From the NCBI GenBank assembly GCA_050084515.1, contig CM114273.1, forward strand, positions 22,568,001-22,632,000: DNA of 64,000 nucleotides, given 5' to 3'. The notes under the pieces are model-generated. The model did not search any database and was not told where the DNA came from. It worked only from the letters and a program-made list of their open reading frames with translations. The position numbers and the translations under genes are program-made. The DNA comes from Blasia pusilla. Lineage: Eukaryota; Marchantiophyta; Marchantiopsida; Blasiales. This document shows positions 23,477 through 34,219 of this stretch, in pieces (the stretch's first letter is position 1; each line of letters begins with the position of its first letter).

Positions 23477-26400
23477 TCACGTGGCTTTGTCCACTACCGG
23501 TAGAATGCCACCGGCAAAATCGGTCTTCGCACCTTGCCAAGCTTCCGTCGCCCTACAGTATCCATTCACATGTGCAACATCTCATCAAAATGACAATGAA
23601 CTGGAGCTGTCGATATTTTGAAGGGAAATGCAACTAGCTGTTGTCATGGATTTTGCCAGTGCAAATACAGACTCACGTTGCTGTACAGCCAATGACCCAA
23701 ATTTTGTCCAAGGCATTATGGATCCTTACCGTCTGTCGGCGAGGATGACCGATCGCATCTCGCAGTTAGCAAAACTGAAAAACCACATACACGAACGCGA
23801 ATCAGTCTAGTTTCAAGAGTGATGACAACTTTAACTTTAAGGGGAATAGGGATTTGGGGGACATGGTGGAAAAGCGGTTGCCCAGCTTTCTCCATGGAGG
23901 TGACCTACTAGGATCGGAGTTCCTTTTGGACGGGGGGTGAACACTCATCGCCAAAAGTGGCCATCAGATGCCTTAGGAAGCTGCTATGGGAAACAACTGC
24001 AATCTCCTTTTCTTCTCTCTTCAGCAACCTGTCCACAATAGAATGAAATTCACCCTTCACTCAATCCGAAATCATCCGAGCCGAGAGGAGACATACTGAG
24101 TGCGAAGTTCACTCTGGACTGTAGACGAGCACTCTTCGTCGGAAACAGCCCTCATCATCTGGAAGAGGAAGCCGCTATGTGAAACAACTGCAATTTCCTT
24201 CTCACTTATTTTCAACAACCTGTGTACATTTAAGTTGGCAAAGATCAACCTTTGCATGACATCTGATCCACGAGCTCACCAACGTCCGTTTAGGTTTGTC
24301 CGTTAGCTCACATATCAACAACTGACTAAACTCCACATCTGAGTATCCCAGTCTTGGTACCTTACGGTAGAGACAGACCGACCAGAAAAACAGTTTGATA
24401 CTGTGCAGCTCAGTTTGGGTAACACAGGTTCATTAGGTTATCCAAAAGCACACATGTTCTGAACCCGAACTGAGAGTAACACTTCGAGAATATAGTCATT
24501 ATGTAGTGCCTGTGACAGCCTTGGAACTATGGACACGGCGCTCTAGTTCGATAGTGAAACTGACCAGGGAGGGATCAGAAGAGGAAGACGTGAACAAAGT
24601 ACCATATGATAAGAGGGAGAGACTCAAGATGGAGCGATTACCATACAGACTTTTAAAGCGAACTTTCCAGGTGTCACAAAGAAACCCGTTACACCGTCAT
24701 CTATCTGACCTGAGCTTTGAAGCCAAACGAGAGACTTTCAGAGGTATAGCGAGAAATTATTGAGGTCTACGTACCACCGGACAAAGATTCTTGCTCTGGC
24801 AAAGAGTTCATCATCAGTCTCCCGCACTACTGGAGACCACCAAAGATCTTCATCACTTTCGACCTGTGCCAAACATGTGAAGAGTCTTCGTCAAAACACA
24901 ACTTCATGCTCAAGTAGGGCTATATAAGGAGCCCATTCACTAGTACGGGCCTGCCGTGGTCTTGCTCGTGTGTGACTTCGTGTTCTCATGGGGCGGGAAT
25001 AGTGTTACACAGAGAATATAAACAGATGAATCCAATCTTGCCGCTGGGAACAGCTCAACTCATGATTGTTTTTTAATGACCCATACCCTCTCCAGCCTAA
25101 TGATCCATACGATGAAAAACAAAACTTGACCTTCTTGGTTCATTTGAAGGTAATAATCTCTTTTGGAGAGAGCTTTCATATTACCTTCAAATGAACCAAA
25201 CATAAAAGCTTTCATAAAATGGAGATATGGCAAGAGCGAAAAACAGTGGATGAGGTGAGAGAATACATCTGAGAAGTCAATGGCCGGGAAAAGAGTTTTG
25301 TATATCTTGATTGACTGTCGCTTGTCACATGGATGTATACCCTGCAGGACATAATAGAACTCGAAAGTCTTTGATTGCAATCCATCATAATCAATAAACT
25401 GCCCAATCCAAGCGAAAAAACTCAAAACATCCTAGTCTTCTTAAAAAGATATCTCTAAACGAAATGGTTGTGTCATTTCGGTTGTACACACTGACACTCA
25501 AGAGGTCTCACTATGAAACTCCGCATTGTAGCTGACAGAAACTGTGCCGCATGAGTAATCAAGAGCAATTATTCCAATATTGAAACAATCCACAAAGGCA
25601 GTCGTACTCCCATGACTCCAGACTAAAGAATTCTAGCAAGACGAACACTCGTATCAACATGGCTCAATCTTCTACTGAAGATAGAGCAAGGTTCCCACCA
25701 TGTGCTCTCTACACCACTCCACCGAAACGTGACGGGGAGCACCTTTACTGGAGATAGCCTTGTGTTTCGCCATCCCCACTCCATCAACCATGAGAGGTAC
25801 ATCACCAGGACTGACATTTGTGATGTCTTCCCCGCCGAACACTCCAACGGCTGTCTGCATAGTTCTATCCATCCAGAAGCTTGTGATTAATTATCAGGAT
25901 TTTTAGTGACATGATACCCACATTTCTTAGTGACTTTTCATAGTCCAAGACAAAGATATGCACGGTATGCACATATCTTGAAGACACCAAGAACACAAAT
26001 CCCCCAACCACCATACTTGCTATGGCAACAAATCTGGCATGATTATTACAAACTTTATGACAACTCCACAATATGTGTTCATGAAGACGGTTGATCAGTC
26101 TCTTCATGATATAGCAACAGGTTTCTACAGTGGAGACTCAAGGGGCTGCAATCGTAACTATTTTCATCATAACGTCTGCCAGATTTGCTGTGCTAATGGT
26201 CATGGTCCATATCAGGAATTCTAGCAACCATGTACATAGATCAGTGTTACCTAGTTAAAGGGGAGACCACTACCAACTGAACTGAATCAGCGATGCCGTT
26301 TGCTTTGATGTGATTACGCAGCATCCCAACCTGCAAAAGAAATTATTCGTCATCAGAGCAACACTCGTGTAGCGTACTTGCACTCAAACTAAATCTTGCC

Positions 26401-26948
26401 TAACACTCTACCATGGCCAAGATAAGAAAAAGAAAGTAGACTTTCACCTGCCAGACGAAATAATCTGCATTCCCACTGAATTCCATCGTATTGATGTGTG
26501 TTTAAGACTTCAGCCATAAGATTACAGATCCACTCTGACCAATGTGTGGTTTGAATACCTGTTGCCAACCCATGGGCGTTAGACTAGCATCCAAAAATTC
26601 AGGTGACAAGTAGGCTGCTCGGTCTTGCTCCCCCGCCACATTGTGAAAACCCTGGCCATGCCTGATCTGTAAAGGGGATCAACGAGAGAGAAAAAATCGG
26701 TGTGAGTAAAACCGCATCGCTGAAATCTGAGAATATGCTCATTGGCACTGCGTGAAAATATACCCAAACTATACACAGACAAAGCCAAGGACTACCACAG
26801 CCAACCCCTTAAGTAGGCTCGCAAACTCCACGTATTAGACGATGATATACTCAGATCTGCTGGGAAGGAAAAGCGAAATCCTTACTAAGTGAATGGTCTT
26901 GCAGCGGTGCACAGGGTAAACTGACGGGCCTGCTTCCTCTCCAGCCAT
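23477..26948 (-). CDS. Phosphoglycerate-mutase-like protein (histidine phosphatase superfamily), 9 coding exons
   Basis: Reading the minus strand, splice signals and phase join these exons: 26886-26948, 26559-26666, 26251-26330, 25699-25864, 25267-25341, 24775-24863, 24097-24219, 23730-23774 and 23477-23552. The total is 825 bases, 274 residues plus a TGA stop, close to the length of the plant PGM-like family. Exon 1 starts MAGEEAG and ends CKTIHL. Exon 2 begins IRHGQGFHNVAGE with the catalytic RHG motif. Exon 3 has VQLVVVSPLTR. Exon 4 has TMQTAVGVFGGED and ends WCREHM. Exon 5 has IHPCDKR then LFPAIDFSD. Exon 6 has ESDEDLWW. Exon 7 has KEIAVVSHSGFL with the second catalytic His. Exon 8 has FANCEMRSVILADR. 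The family is usually cytosolic; the substrate of the plant members is not settled, so true glycolytic mutase activity should not be assumed. An alternative copy of exon 7 lies at 23909-24028. Confidence 0.9.
23909..24028 (-). other. Duplicated alternative exon 7 of the phosphatase gene
   Basis: On the minus strand, an acceptor (GTGGACAG) precedes a 120-base exon that ends at a GTAGGT donor. It begins and ends in the same phases as exon 7 (24097-24219). It encodes LLKREEKEIAVVSHSSFL then GDECSPPVQKELRS, similar at about two thirds of positions to exon 7. The catalytic His is kept, but the following Gly is Ser. Only 68 bases separate the two copies. The phase would allow either copy alone, or both in series. 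Confidence 0.8.
25135..25199. repeat. 20-bp perfect inverted repeat in a phosphatase intron
   Basis: Arms 25135-25154 and 25180-25199 are exact reverse complements around a 25-base loop. They lie in the intron between the exons ending at 25267 and starting at 24863 of the minus-strand gene. It may be a short foldback insertion. Confidence 0.85.
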
Positions 26949-28451
26949 CTCTGCTCATCAAGTGTAAAGCTTAGAAATTCTTCGTTTGTGCAATTCGCAG
27001 GGTATCAATGTATCCATTTGATTCGCACGAATAGCCTATCCATCTGACGACAGATCTTGGAAAGTAAAAACACTAGAAATGACAGAAGATCTTGGAAAGT
27101 GATTTCAGTCTCCCTAGGCGGACATACAAGCACTAGGAGTGTTTGTATGTCACTTGTATGCTCGTATCGCTACTGCAACTTGATCGACAGGAAAAAGGTT
27201 GCGATTGCACGCTAATCCTTTGAACTGTTGTCCTTCTCGGACCGATCACAGAACCAGAATCCAGTCCAGTCTTTCAATTCGAATTCGTTGCGAGAAAATT
27301 CCGTGAAGGGCCTTGAGCCATCCATGAGTTCCAGCGACTAATTCGTCGGCTCTGATCGGAAATCTGGGCGAGACGCGGTTGAAAAGTTGTAACAAGAGCA
27401 CCATTGGTACAGAGAAGCGATCCCTCGAACGCGAATTCATTGCTTCGGGTTCTTAATAGAGGAAGTCGACTCGAATCGCGCTCGAGGTGCGGGAAACCTA
27501 TAATGATTATCGTAATTCTGAACCCTAAAACATCTATAGAAGAAACCAGAGAGTCACTCCGTATCAACAACAATTCGCAGACGAATGCCATCATTACCGG
27601 CGAACGACTCACAACACTCTCAATGAACCCAGAAACCATTGCATCGAAAGTGGTACCGCAACTGTAAATCTCCCGGACACTTCCTTCCATTTCCATCTAC
27701 CCTTAATCACCGACGCCACAAAAACCATCACAACTCTCCCATTCCACACAGGTCGCGACCGCACCCCCTCCAATTCATACCTGTGTCAGCCGAGCACCGA
27801 GTGTAGCAAGCAGTCCTCGTTCGCCGTCCGCCGCCGCGCTTCTCATGTGCAGGGGACGTCGCCCAAGCAGAAAATTCGAGCGCTACAAGAAAAGGCCCAG
27901 ATCGCAGCACAGCGTGAGAGTGCTGCGATCGCTGCGCATCGAATTTGCAGGCCGCGCGCTTGGACCAGCTTATGGGGATCTGCAATCCGCCCGCGGCTCC
28001 TGTAATGGCAAGCATCGCGATTTGCTCAGGCGCTTTGTCGCATTGGGCACGCTACCCCTGAACGGAATCCTTTCTCCTCTCCCCTCTCCTCTCCTATCTG
28101 CTCCACTCCACTCCTCTTCTGTAGTTCGTCCAGAGGTTCGCTCCTCATTAGCCCGCCCTCCCTTGTCCTTGGATTGCCCCAGTAGTCGCATGCCACGACC
28201 GCAGATGGAACACGTGTCACTGGCAGGAGCGGAGCATCACTTGAGAGTCTGTAGCATATGCTCCGTCCTCAGGACGACTGGCCCTAATTCGCCAGCAAAA
28301 TGTACTCCAGGTTTCTCACGTGGCCCTTTCCATGGGCCCACGTGAGACATTTCATTCTCGCGCCGCAGCTACTAATTACACGGCACTGGTTATTTATTAT
28401 TCGTCTGATTTATATTCTTCATTACGGTCCGGTCTAGTTATCTAGGTTATC
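26949..28451 (-). promoter_or_regulatory. Upstream region of the phosphatase gene
   Basis: This 1.5-kb stretch lies between the phosphatase start codon and the truncated Gypsy LTR. Open frames exist on both strands (for example minus 27274-27696), but none shows a family signature or fits the splice model. An alanine- and glutamine-rich helical frame (KIRALQEKAQ then RESAAIAAHR) lies at about 27865-27930 on the plus strand within an 11-bp inverted repeat (27900-27910/27920-27930). It could be part of an exon, but no partner exon was found. Pyrimidine-rich DNA at about 28065-28125 and the G-boxes below look promoter-like. Confidence 0.35.
28207..28347. promoter_or_regulatory. Cluster of three CACGTG G-boxes, two in a palindrome
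   Basis: CACGTG occurs at 28211-28216, 28317-28322 and 28339-28344. The last two lie in near-perfect inverted arms (28314-28326 and 28334-28347, one bulged base). In plants CACGTG cores bind bZIP and bHLH factors in light and stress responses. Which gene they serve is not clear, because the nearest confirmed start codon is 1.3 kb away on the minus strand. Confidence 0.45.
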
Positions 28452-28888
28452 TAGGAGGTCGAGGATGATCTATTGAGGCCTTGAAAATTTGAGAGAGAAT
28501 TTTTTTTTTTTTCGGTTCATTTGAAATTATATATGAAATTTTTTTTTCGGGTAAGTTTCAATGTTGGAGATAATTGATTTTTCATTTTGGGAAGTGGTCC
28601 TTGATCCGCTACAACAGGTTAAGAGCCAAGGAGGTGACCTGCGAGCATAGGTTGCCGTTGAGAGGGCTTGGGAGAGGGAAGGGGGTATACCAATAGAGAG
28701 AATTTCAGAGCTCATTCTCTCTTGTTGAACCTCTTGGCATAAGGCAGCGGAGCTATGGTCCCTTGCCTTGTGAATATAACCTAAGCCTCTCATTATGAGA
28801 GTGGGTTTGATTTGACATGAGAGAGAGTACACACCTTTGAGAGCTATGGTGTGAGATGGTGTAACGAGACATTGGATCTTACTTTACA
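28452..28888 (+). repeat. Truncated 5' LTR
   Basis: Sequence from GAGGTCGAGGATGA to CTTACTTTACA aligns base by base, with many substitutions and a few indels, to about 37622-38120 at the other end. It includes the GGGTAAGTTTC block, TGAGCATAGGTT, GGGAGAGGGAAGGGGGTATACC, TTGTTGAACCTCTTGGCATAAGGC and the final TTGGATCTTACTTTA. The first about 198 bases of the 3' LTR have no counterpart here. The divergence shows that insertion is old. Confidence 0.85.
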
Positions 28889-30459
28889 AAGAGAGAATGA
28901 GAGAGTGAGATAGCTTCATGGGGGAGCTCGCTGGTCACTCGCCGTTTTTGCAGGTTGGGGACTGTGTTCCCCGTTCAGCGGCTCATGGGAGTGCTCACCG
29001 GAGCAAGGGCTGCTTTGATTGTTCTTTACATTTGCCGATTTTTTGTGTGGAAGAGTGGCGCCCGGAAGCGCTGCCCAATTTCTGATAGGATTGATTATGG
29101 GGGCGGGTTGCCCCATGCCGATGCTCTCAAGAGCACCATGTCACTTGCTGATTTGTATTTTTACAAGTTTTATATTTTCGTTGGGAAAAAATCAACGTGG
29201 AAGCGCTGCCAAATTTTGTGTAGAAGAAAGAGACATTAGACTTTACAAAAATCCCTGTCAATTTTTACTGGAAAATTCGATTCTAAATATTTTTTGACGA
29301 TGTCGTAGATCGTGAAGTTGTGTACGTTGGGCAACAAACAATGCATAATTTGGAGTTGAGAGCAAAAAGTTATGGTCAATCTTGAAAAAGTGCCTTTACT
29401 AGGTAATTTTTAGGGTTAAATTGTTCAAACCCTAAAGCGGCCGCCGCCTTCATAGTCACCGTAAATGTCGCAATTGACGGTAAACCGTCACCGTCACCAT
29501 CAATGCGTAATCGTCACCGTCAATGGTCCACCGTTCGTTGTCCACCCTTTGGTTACCATTGCCGTTGTTACGGAGTGGAGTGTCTTCCATGACGTTCGTT
29601 GATTCTCTAACTTGCGTCGCCACCACGTATTTTGTTTTGGCCGCCACCGTCATCGCAATTTCGTCATCAACCAGTGATGGCAGATGACCTCCGGTTATGG
29701 TGTTTGAGTTTTGATTTCATGCTGCTATGTTGTGATTGGTAGCCGCTCGACGACGATCAAGTATCGTGCCGTGACGCCCATAGCCGCAACGCGTCGCTGA
29801 TTTCCGCGCCGTGTCGCTTGTGGCCACACCGCACCATCTTGATCACGGAGTTGCTCCATCATTGTGGAGCAGAGTGTGGGTTTATTGTTGATTGAGGAGG
29901 GTATGCCGCCGAGTGCTGCATCCCACCATCGAGGGCCGTGCCGTTCGTAGCCATTCCGTGCCGCCTACAACGCCGCACCGTTCCGCTAGAACCGCACTGT
30001 CTATCAAGGAGTTTTGAGCAGCGTCAATACGGGAGGAGTATGACTTGCTGATTGGAGGAGTTGTCTCCATAATCGAGTTGGGGTCGAGATTTACAGTTGC
30101 CGAGGAGCGACATCGACATTATTGTCAGGTTACCCATTCTGGTCTCGTATCCTGCACGTGTGAGGGATTTTCGGATATTGGGAAGTTATTTGGGATATTG
30201 GGTTTTGTGCTGATGCTAGAAGCATCGATGATGTATGGGTTTAGGGGACATAAACGTGTGTGGGATGTCTAGAGTTGAGGATGGGTTGTCAATGAGACGA
30301 TAGATGATTGATTTGCCGCACCACGCTGCTTGTTTCCGCACAACACACGTCTCAATGAGAGAGTGTAGATTGAGTGCCACATGTTTAGTTTGAGTGATTG
30401 AGGGATTACTCGCGAGATTGAGAGTGATCATGTGAGAGGGGCACAAGGCCCATCACGGC
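28889..30459 (+). other. Retrotransposon leader region, no gene recognised
   Basis: This is 1.6 kb between the 5' LTR and gag. It includes GC-rich CCGTCACCG-type runs at about 29450-29660 and 29780-30000. No tRNA-complementary primer binding site could be recognised right after the LTR, and no conserved frame was seen. Confidence 0.5.
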
Positions 30460-31830
30460 GTCCTTTCAGGATTTTGAGAGGCGAGGTAGTGGACCTAAGA
30501 GTAGCTTTGGAGGGTTTACCCGCAGTGGTGCGAGGTTTCGAGGATCTCCACGTGAGAGACCACCTCGATCGTCTTCAAACAAGGGGGAGAATGTAGAGGA
30601 GTGTGTTAGTGATCCATCGTACACATTGAGTGGTCCTACCAGTTGGGCATACGAGATGGACGACCGGGATAGAGGACCACATAGGTTTTCGGGTGCTGTA
30701 GGCACCATAGAGCTACACAACTTCATCGCGGAGTTTAGGAGTTGGTGCGACTCCCAACGGGCTAGGAACTCTAGAGAGTTCAACCCGTTTACAGCATGGA
30801 ACGGTATGTTCCAGCATTTAGAGGGGGCGCCCATGGACGATTACCTTGAGTTCTCTGAGAGATATGCACATGAGATCGACGCGTGGAGGCTCTACTATGA
30901 CCCACATTATGTGTCATGGACGGAGCCGTTCCCAGATGAGGAGGAGGAGTCAGGAGAGGCTACTTCCTCTTCCACTAGTGATGTTTTAGTCGAGTTCGTC
31001 CCAGGTTCAACCTTGTGGTTGAGTTCTTTGCTAAGTTGAGGGCGAGCTACCAGGGGGTACGGACGGAGAAGTTGCGGAGCATCCACGACTTCCAGAGGCG
31101 TCCGGGTGAGAGTTTGCGTGAGGCTTACACTCGCTTGCACCGGTTGATCAACATCACTCAGGGGGTGATAGAGGCTCAAGCTATCTAGTCATGGTATGCG
31201 ATTCTGGACCGGACCCTGCGGACATGGGTGCGAGAGGGGGTGCTTCTTATGAACACCTCCCCTACGTTGAGAGATGTTTTTAGGACCGCCGAGAACATTG
31301 AGCGTAACATGGCGGAGGAGAGCGTAGCCACCATGGGTTCTGGGCGAGAGTAGTCGCGATTGTCTGCATCACCTATGCAGCAACGTGGACTCCGAGATAG
31401 GTCAACTGTGGCACCACGAGCTCAGGGAGAATATCGGGAGGCCGTGCCTCCTGGTATTCTTTGACCTTGACGAGTGGAATCGCGCTGATGATGTGCACTA
31501 GGTGGTGCCAGTTGGGGGACGAGGAGCTAGAGTTGTCCGACATGGTGGTGGAGCTGCTCGTGGAGGAGGTAGAGTCCTACCACCTAGACGCGTCAAGGGA
31601 GATGCCGAGCGTGAGGCTAGGATGGCTGCTCAGATACATAAGCTACAGGAGCAGATTTCCGCTATGGCATTGAGATTACCTGATGCTGGATCCGTGGCAT
31701 CGACATCATATGGAGCAGCCAGAGATATGGAGGATCCTAGTTGGATGTGCGGGGTTGCCCAGATGGAGGCAGCCGCACTTGTGACGCATGGAGCAGCCGT
31801 AGAGTTGGATCCACAGCGAAGGGAAGCCAA
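30460..31830 (+). pseudogene. Gypsy gag (capsid-like) with stops and a frameshift
   Basis: An Arg/Ser/Gly-rich start (about 30480-30590) leads into GTIELHNFIAEFRSWCD and FNPFTAWNGMFQHLEG, then PMDDYLEFSERYAHE. The frame shifts at about 31020. It continues as VRTEKLRSIHDFQRRPG, LREAYTRLHRL and LRDVFRTAENIERNM, which is typical retrotransposon gag. TAG stops at 31186 and 31351 interrupt it. A basic Gly/Arg tract and a short coiled coil (REARMAAQIHKLQEQISAM) follow at about 31510-31680. No CCHC zinc knuckle was seen. A related fragment lies on the minus strand at 5.7-6.7 kb. Confidence 0.8.
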
Positions 31831-31951
31831 GAAATAGACTAGACTTCCTCAGTCTTTCACGTTGTCCGAGGCAATGAGGACCCCATCGATGGGTCATGAT
31901 CAAAGTTCCTAGAGAGTTGGTGATGTTGTTGGTGTGCAGGCATAGAGGGCG

Positions 31952-32690
31952 ATGGGAGAAGCGAGTGGGACGACTCCTATTGTTGATGCTCAAGAGGGGC
32001 ATGTGTCGAGCACGTTGTTGGGGGAGGCCACCATTGTGTACCGCGCTCCTTTATTTTCTGCTTCCGATGTTATGACGTTGGGGAGTTCGCCCACCGAGGC
32101 TTTTTGGCTGGCCGCTACGCTATGTGAGCATGGAGTTGGAGTTCGTGCATCACGTTCAGAGGTGATTTCAGAGGAGGTGATGGACCTACCCTTGGAGCGG
32201 ATGCTCGGGCTGTCCACGTTAGATTCATCACAAGCTACACCTGCTAGGATGGCGGAGATGCCCGCTAGACCCGCGATAGAGCGTGCCATGGCTTCTTCTG
32301 GTATTGTGTTGCTGGATAACCGGGGAGAGGTCTTCCAGTTGGTGAGTCCCGGAGGTAGAGCTCCAAGTCCACAGCGCGTCTTGCTGGATTCACGAGCGCA
32401 ACCCCTGATGTTGGGAAAAGCGTCATTCAAAGGATTGGGCTTGACGAGAGCCAATGTGGAGCGTTTTCCATTCCAGATACAGACATCCTTGGATGGAGCA
32501 AGTATCACACAGTATATCACCCGATAGGAGGTCGTGATGAGGATTCGTCCGGGACATCCTACAGATTGAGTTCGTGGTGTGAGCCAAGGCGATAGTGACT
32601 GATGTAGAGTCCTACGACGTCTTGGTTGGTGGAACAGTGTTATACCCGATGGGGTTTGCCCTGGATTACTGGGAGGAGTCAGCGTCCTAA
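31952..32690 (+). pseudogene. Retroviral-type aspartic protease region, inactive
   Basis: A frame open to 32527 ends with VLLDSRAQPLMLGK at about 32380. This is the active-site segment of a retrotransposon protease in which the expected D-S/T-G triad reads DSR, so the catalytic Gly is Arg. Beyond several stops the expected C-terminal block SYDVLVGG then VLYPMG appears at about 32610-32655. It would have cut the polyprotein. The position between gag and the methyltransferase domain supports the call. Confidence 0.65.
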
Positions 32691-33107
32691 TGACCAAGAT
32701 GGCAGTCAGGTGATTGGCGCCTTAGCTCATTACCCGTTCGATTCACAGGTGCAGTGATCAAGCAACGGCCAGGAGAGATGGCGACCTTAGGTGCATTTAG
32801 CAGTGCCATCACTTGGCCTAGTGATTTGATTGAGGGACATGTCCATGCATAGGATACTCCCGTTCCTGACATTTCTATGGAGAGGAGTGTTATGATAGCC
32901 GAATCATTCCGTGGAGGAGAGGTGCCGATGTGGGGCTCGACTGAGGAGCTTCGAAGAGTGGCAGATGAGCACGTGCAGACTGCGTGGAGCAAGGCATTTG
33001 CACCTGAGCATGACGGGTCTGAGGAACCCAAGGTAGCAGGGAGTGCTACGATGACACCCTTGGATACCACACCCATTGTGTGGTGTATCCCAGAGGAGGG
33101 TATTTGA

Positions 33108-33905
33108 GTGTTAGATCTCTTTGGAGGGATTAGCACCGAGTTAGCTGTTGTTTTGCAAGCAGCAATGCAAGTACAACAGTACATGTATGTGGAGAGTGAT
33201 GATGTTGTGGTCATTGCCGGTTGGCCATGTCAGGGCCAATCAAGTGCTGGACAAGGCAGCGGATTGGTTGACACTCGGTCCAGGTTGTTTTGGGAGATGT
33301 TGAGGATCTTACGGCACTTGCAAGAGCACCTGTCTCGTTCTCCATCCTACATTCTGGAGAATGTGCCGATCTTAGGAGACTCCATTTCACGGATGGTGAC
33401 AAGTGCTCATCACGTACGTGCCTGGATTGGCCCAACAGTATTCTTGGATGCAGTGAGTGTAGGTTTTAGAGCCCATCGCCTGCGTCTATGGTGGATCAAC
33501 TTGGTGCCCCATGCGGTGTTACGGAGGGAGTATGCAAGAGTGGAGCGCACCTCCCATTTGTTAGTGGGTTCCATTCTGGATCCAGGTTTTTGATCAGAGG
33601 CAGTGAGGCACGATGATCGACCACTGTTGACTGTGGTCAACAGAGTTAGGCAGGCCGCGGGCAGCCTTGCCCACGTTTGTGATTTTCCCCACTTCCTATG
33701 CATATAAGGAGGCCGGTCTTGGCTTGGTTTGGGATGACCAAGTTCAGCGGTTGGTGGAGCCCAACGCGGACGAGAGAGAGCAAGCGATGGAATTTCCCAT
33801 TGGAGTGACGACAATACCGTCAATGTCAGAGGCATCACGCTGCCATGTATTGGGTCAGGAGATGGACCTGAATTGCTTGACATGGATCCTCAGCTTGGGA
33901 GTGGC
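33108..33905 (+). pseudogene. DNMT3-like C5-cytosine DNA methyltransferase domain inside the Gypsy element
   Basis: The frame begins VLDLFGGISTELAVVLQ, the S-adenosylmethionine-binding motif I in the DNMT3 style. Next come motif IV with the catalytic Cys (GWPCQGQSSAG, about 33220-33255), motif VI (ILENVPILG, about 33350) and motif VIII-like DAVSVGFRAHRLRLWW (about 33450-33500). After a TGA at 33591 and a frame change near 33650, a second frame continues with FVIFPTSYAYKEAG. It ends with NADEREQAMEFP and SRCHVLGQEMDLNCLTWIL (about 33750-33890), matching the C-terminal motif X region of DNMT3. A TGA directly precedes motif I at 33105. Motif order and residues fit DNMT3 better than DNMT1, though the PCQ triplet differs from the PCN of typical DNMT3. 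It lies between protease and reverse transcriptase, and the copy is broken. Confidence 0.85.
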
Positions 33906-34219
33906 TGAGCAACGTCGTATGAGATCGCGACAGATCACAACGGTTGCGTTGGTGAGCCCCATGCCTACCGAGACGGTGGAGGTAGTGGTTGGGGGCGAGA
34001 CCCGAGGAGATCTACACACTAGGGGAGATCGGGAGAGACAACCTTGGACTTCTTGGGATGCTTTGCAAGTACGCCAGGAGTTGATAGCCACAGCATGGAG
34101 CGTGGTTTCGAGCACTGCATGTGGAGGAGATCAGAGTTTGCAGTTGGCTGTAGGAGACCGGCCGAGTGTTGTTTTTTGACACGGGATTGCACCATAGCAA
34201 CCACCGATACCGTGCCGGA

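Noticed and set aside
24506-24763. An 85-codon plus-strand frame inside the phosphatase locus
   Set aside because: It lies in an intron of the minus-strand gene and shows no domain or splice context.
27274-27696. A 140-codon minus-strand frame upstream of the phosphatase gene
   Set aside because: No family signature and no splice link to exon 1, which already has a convincing start codon at 26948.
32877-33107. The 76-codon frame just before the methyltransferase as a separate gene
   Set aside because: It is in the same frame as the methyltransferase with only a TGA between, so it is better read as the linker of the same polyprotein with one stop.
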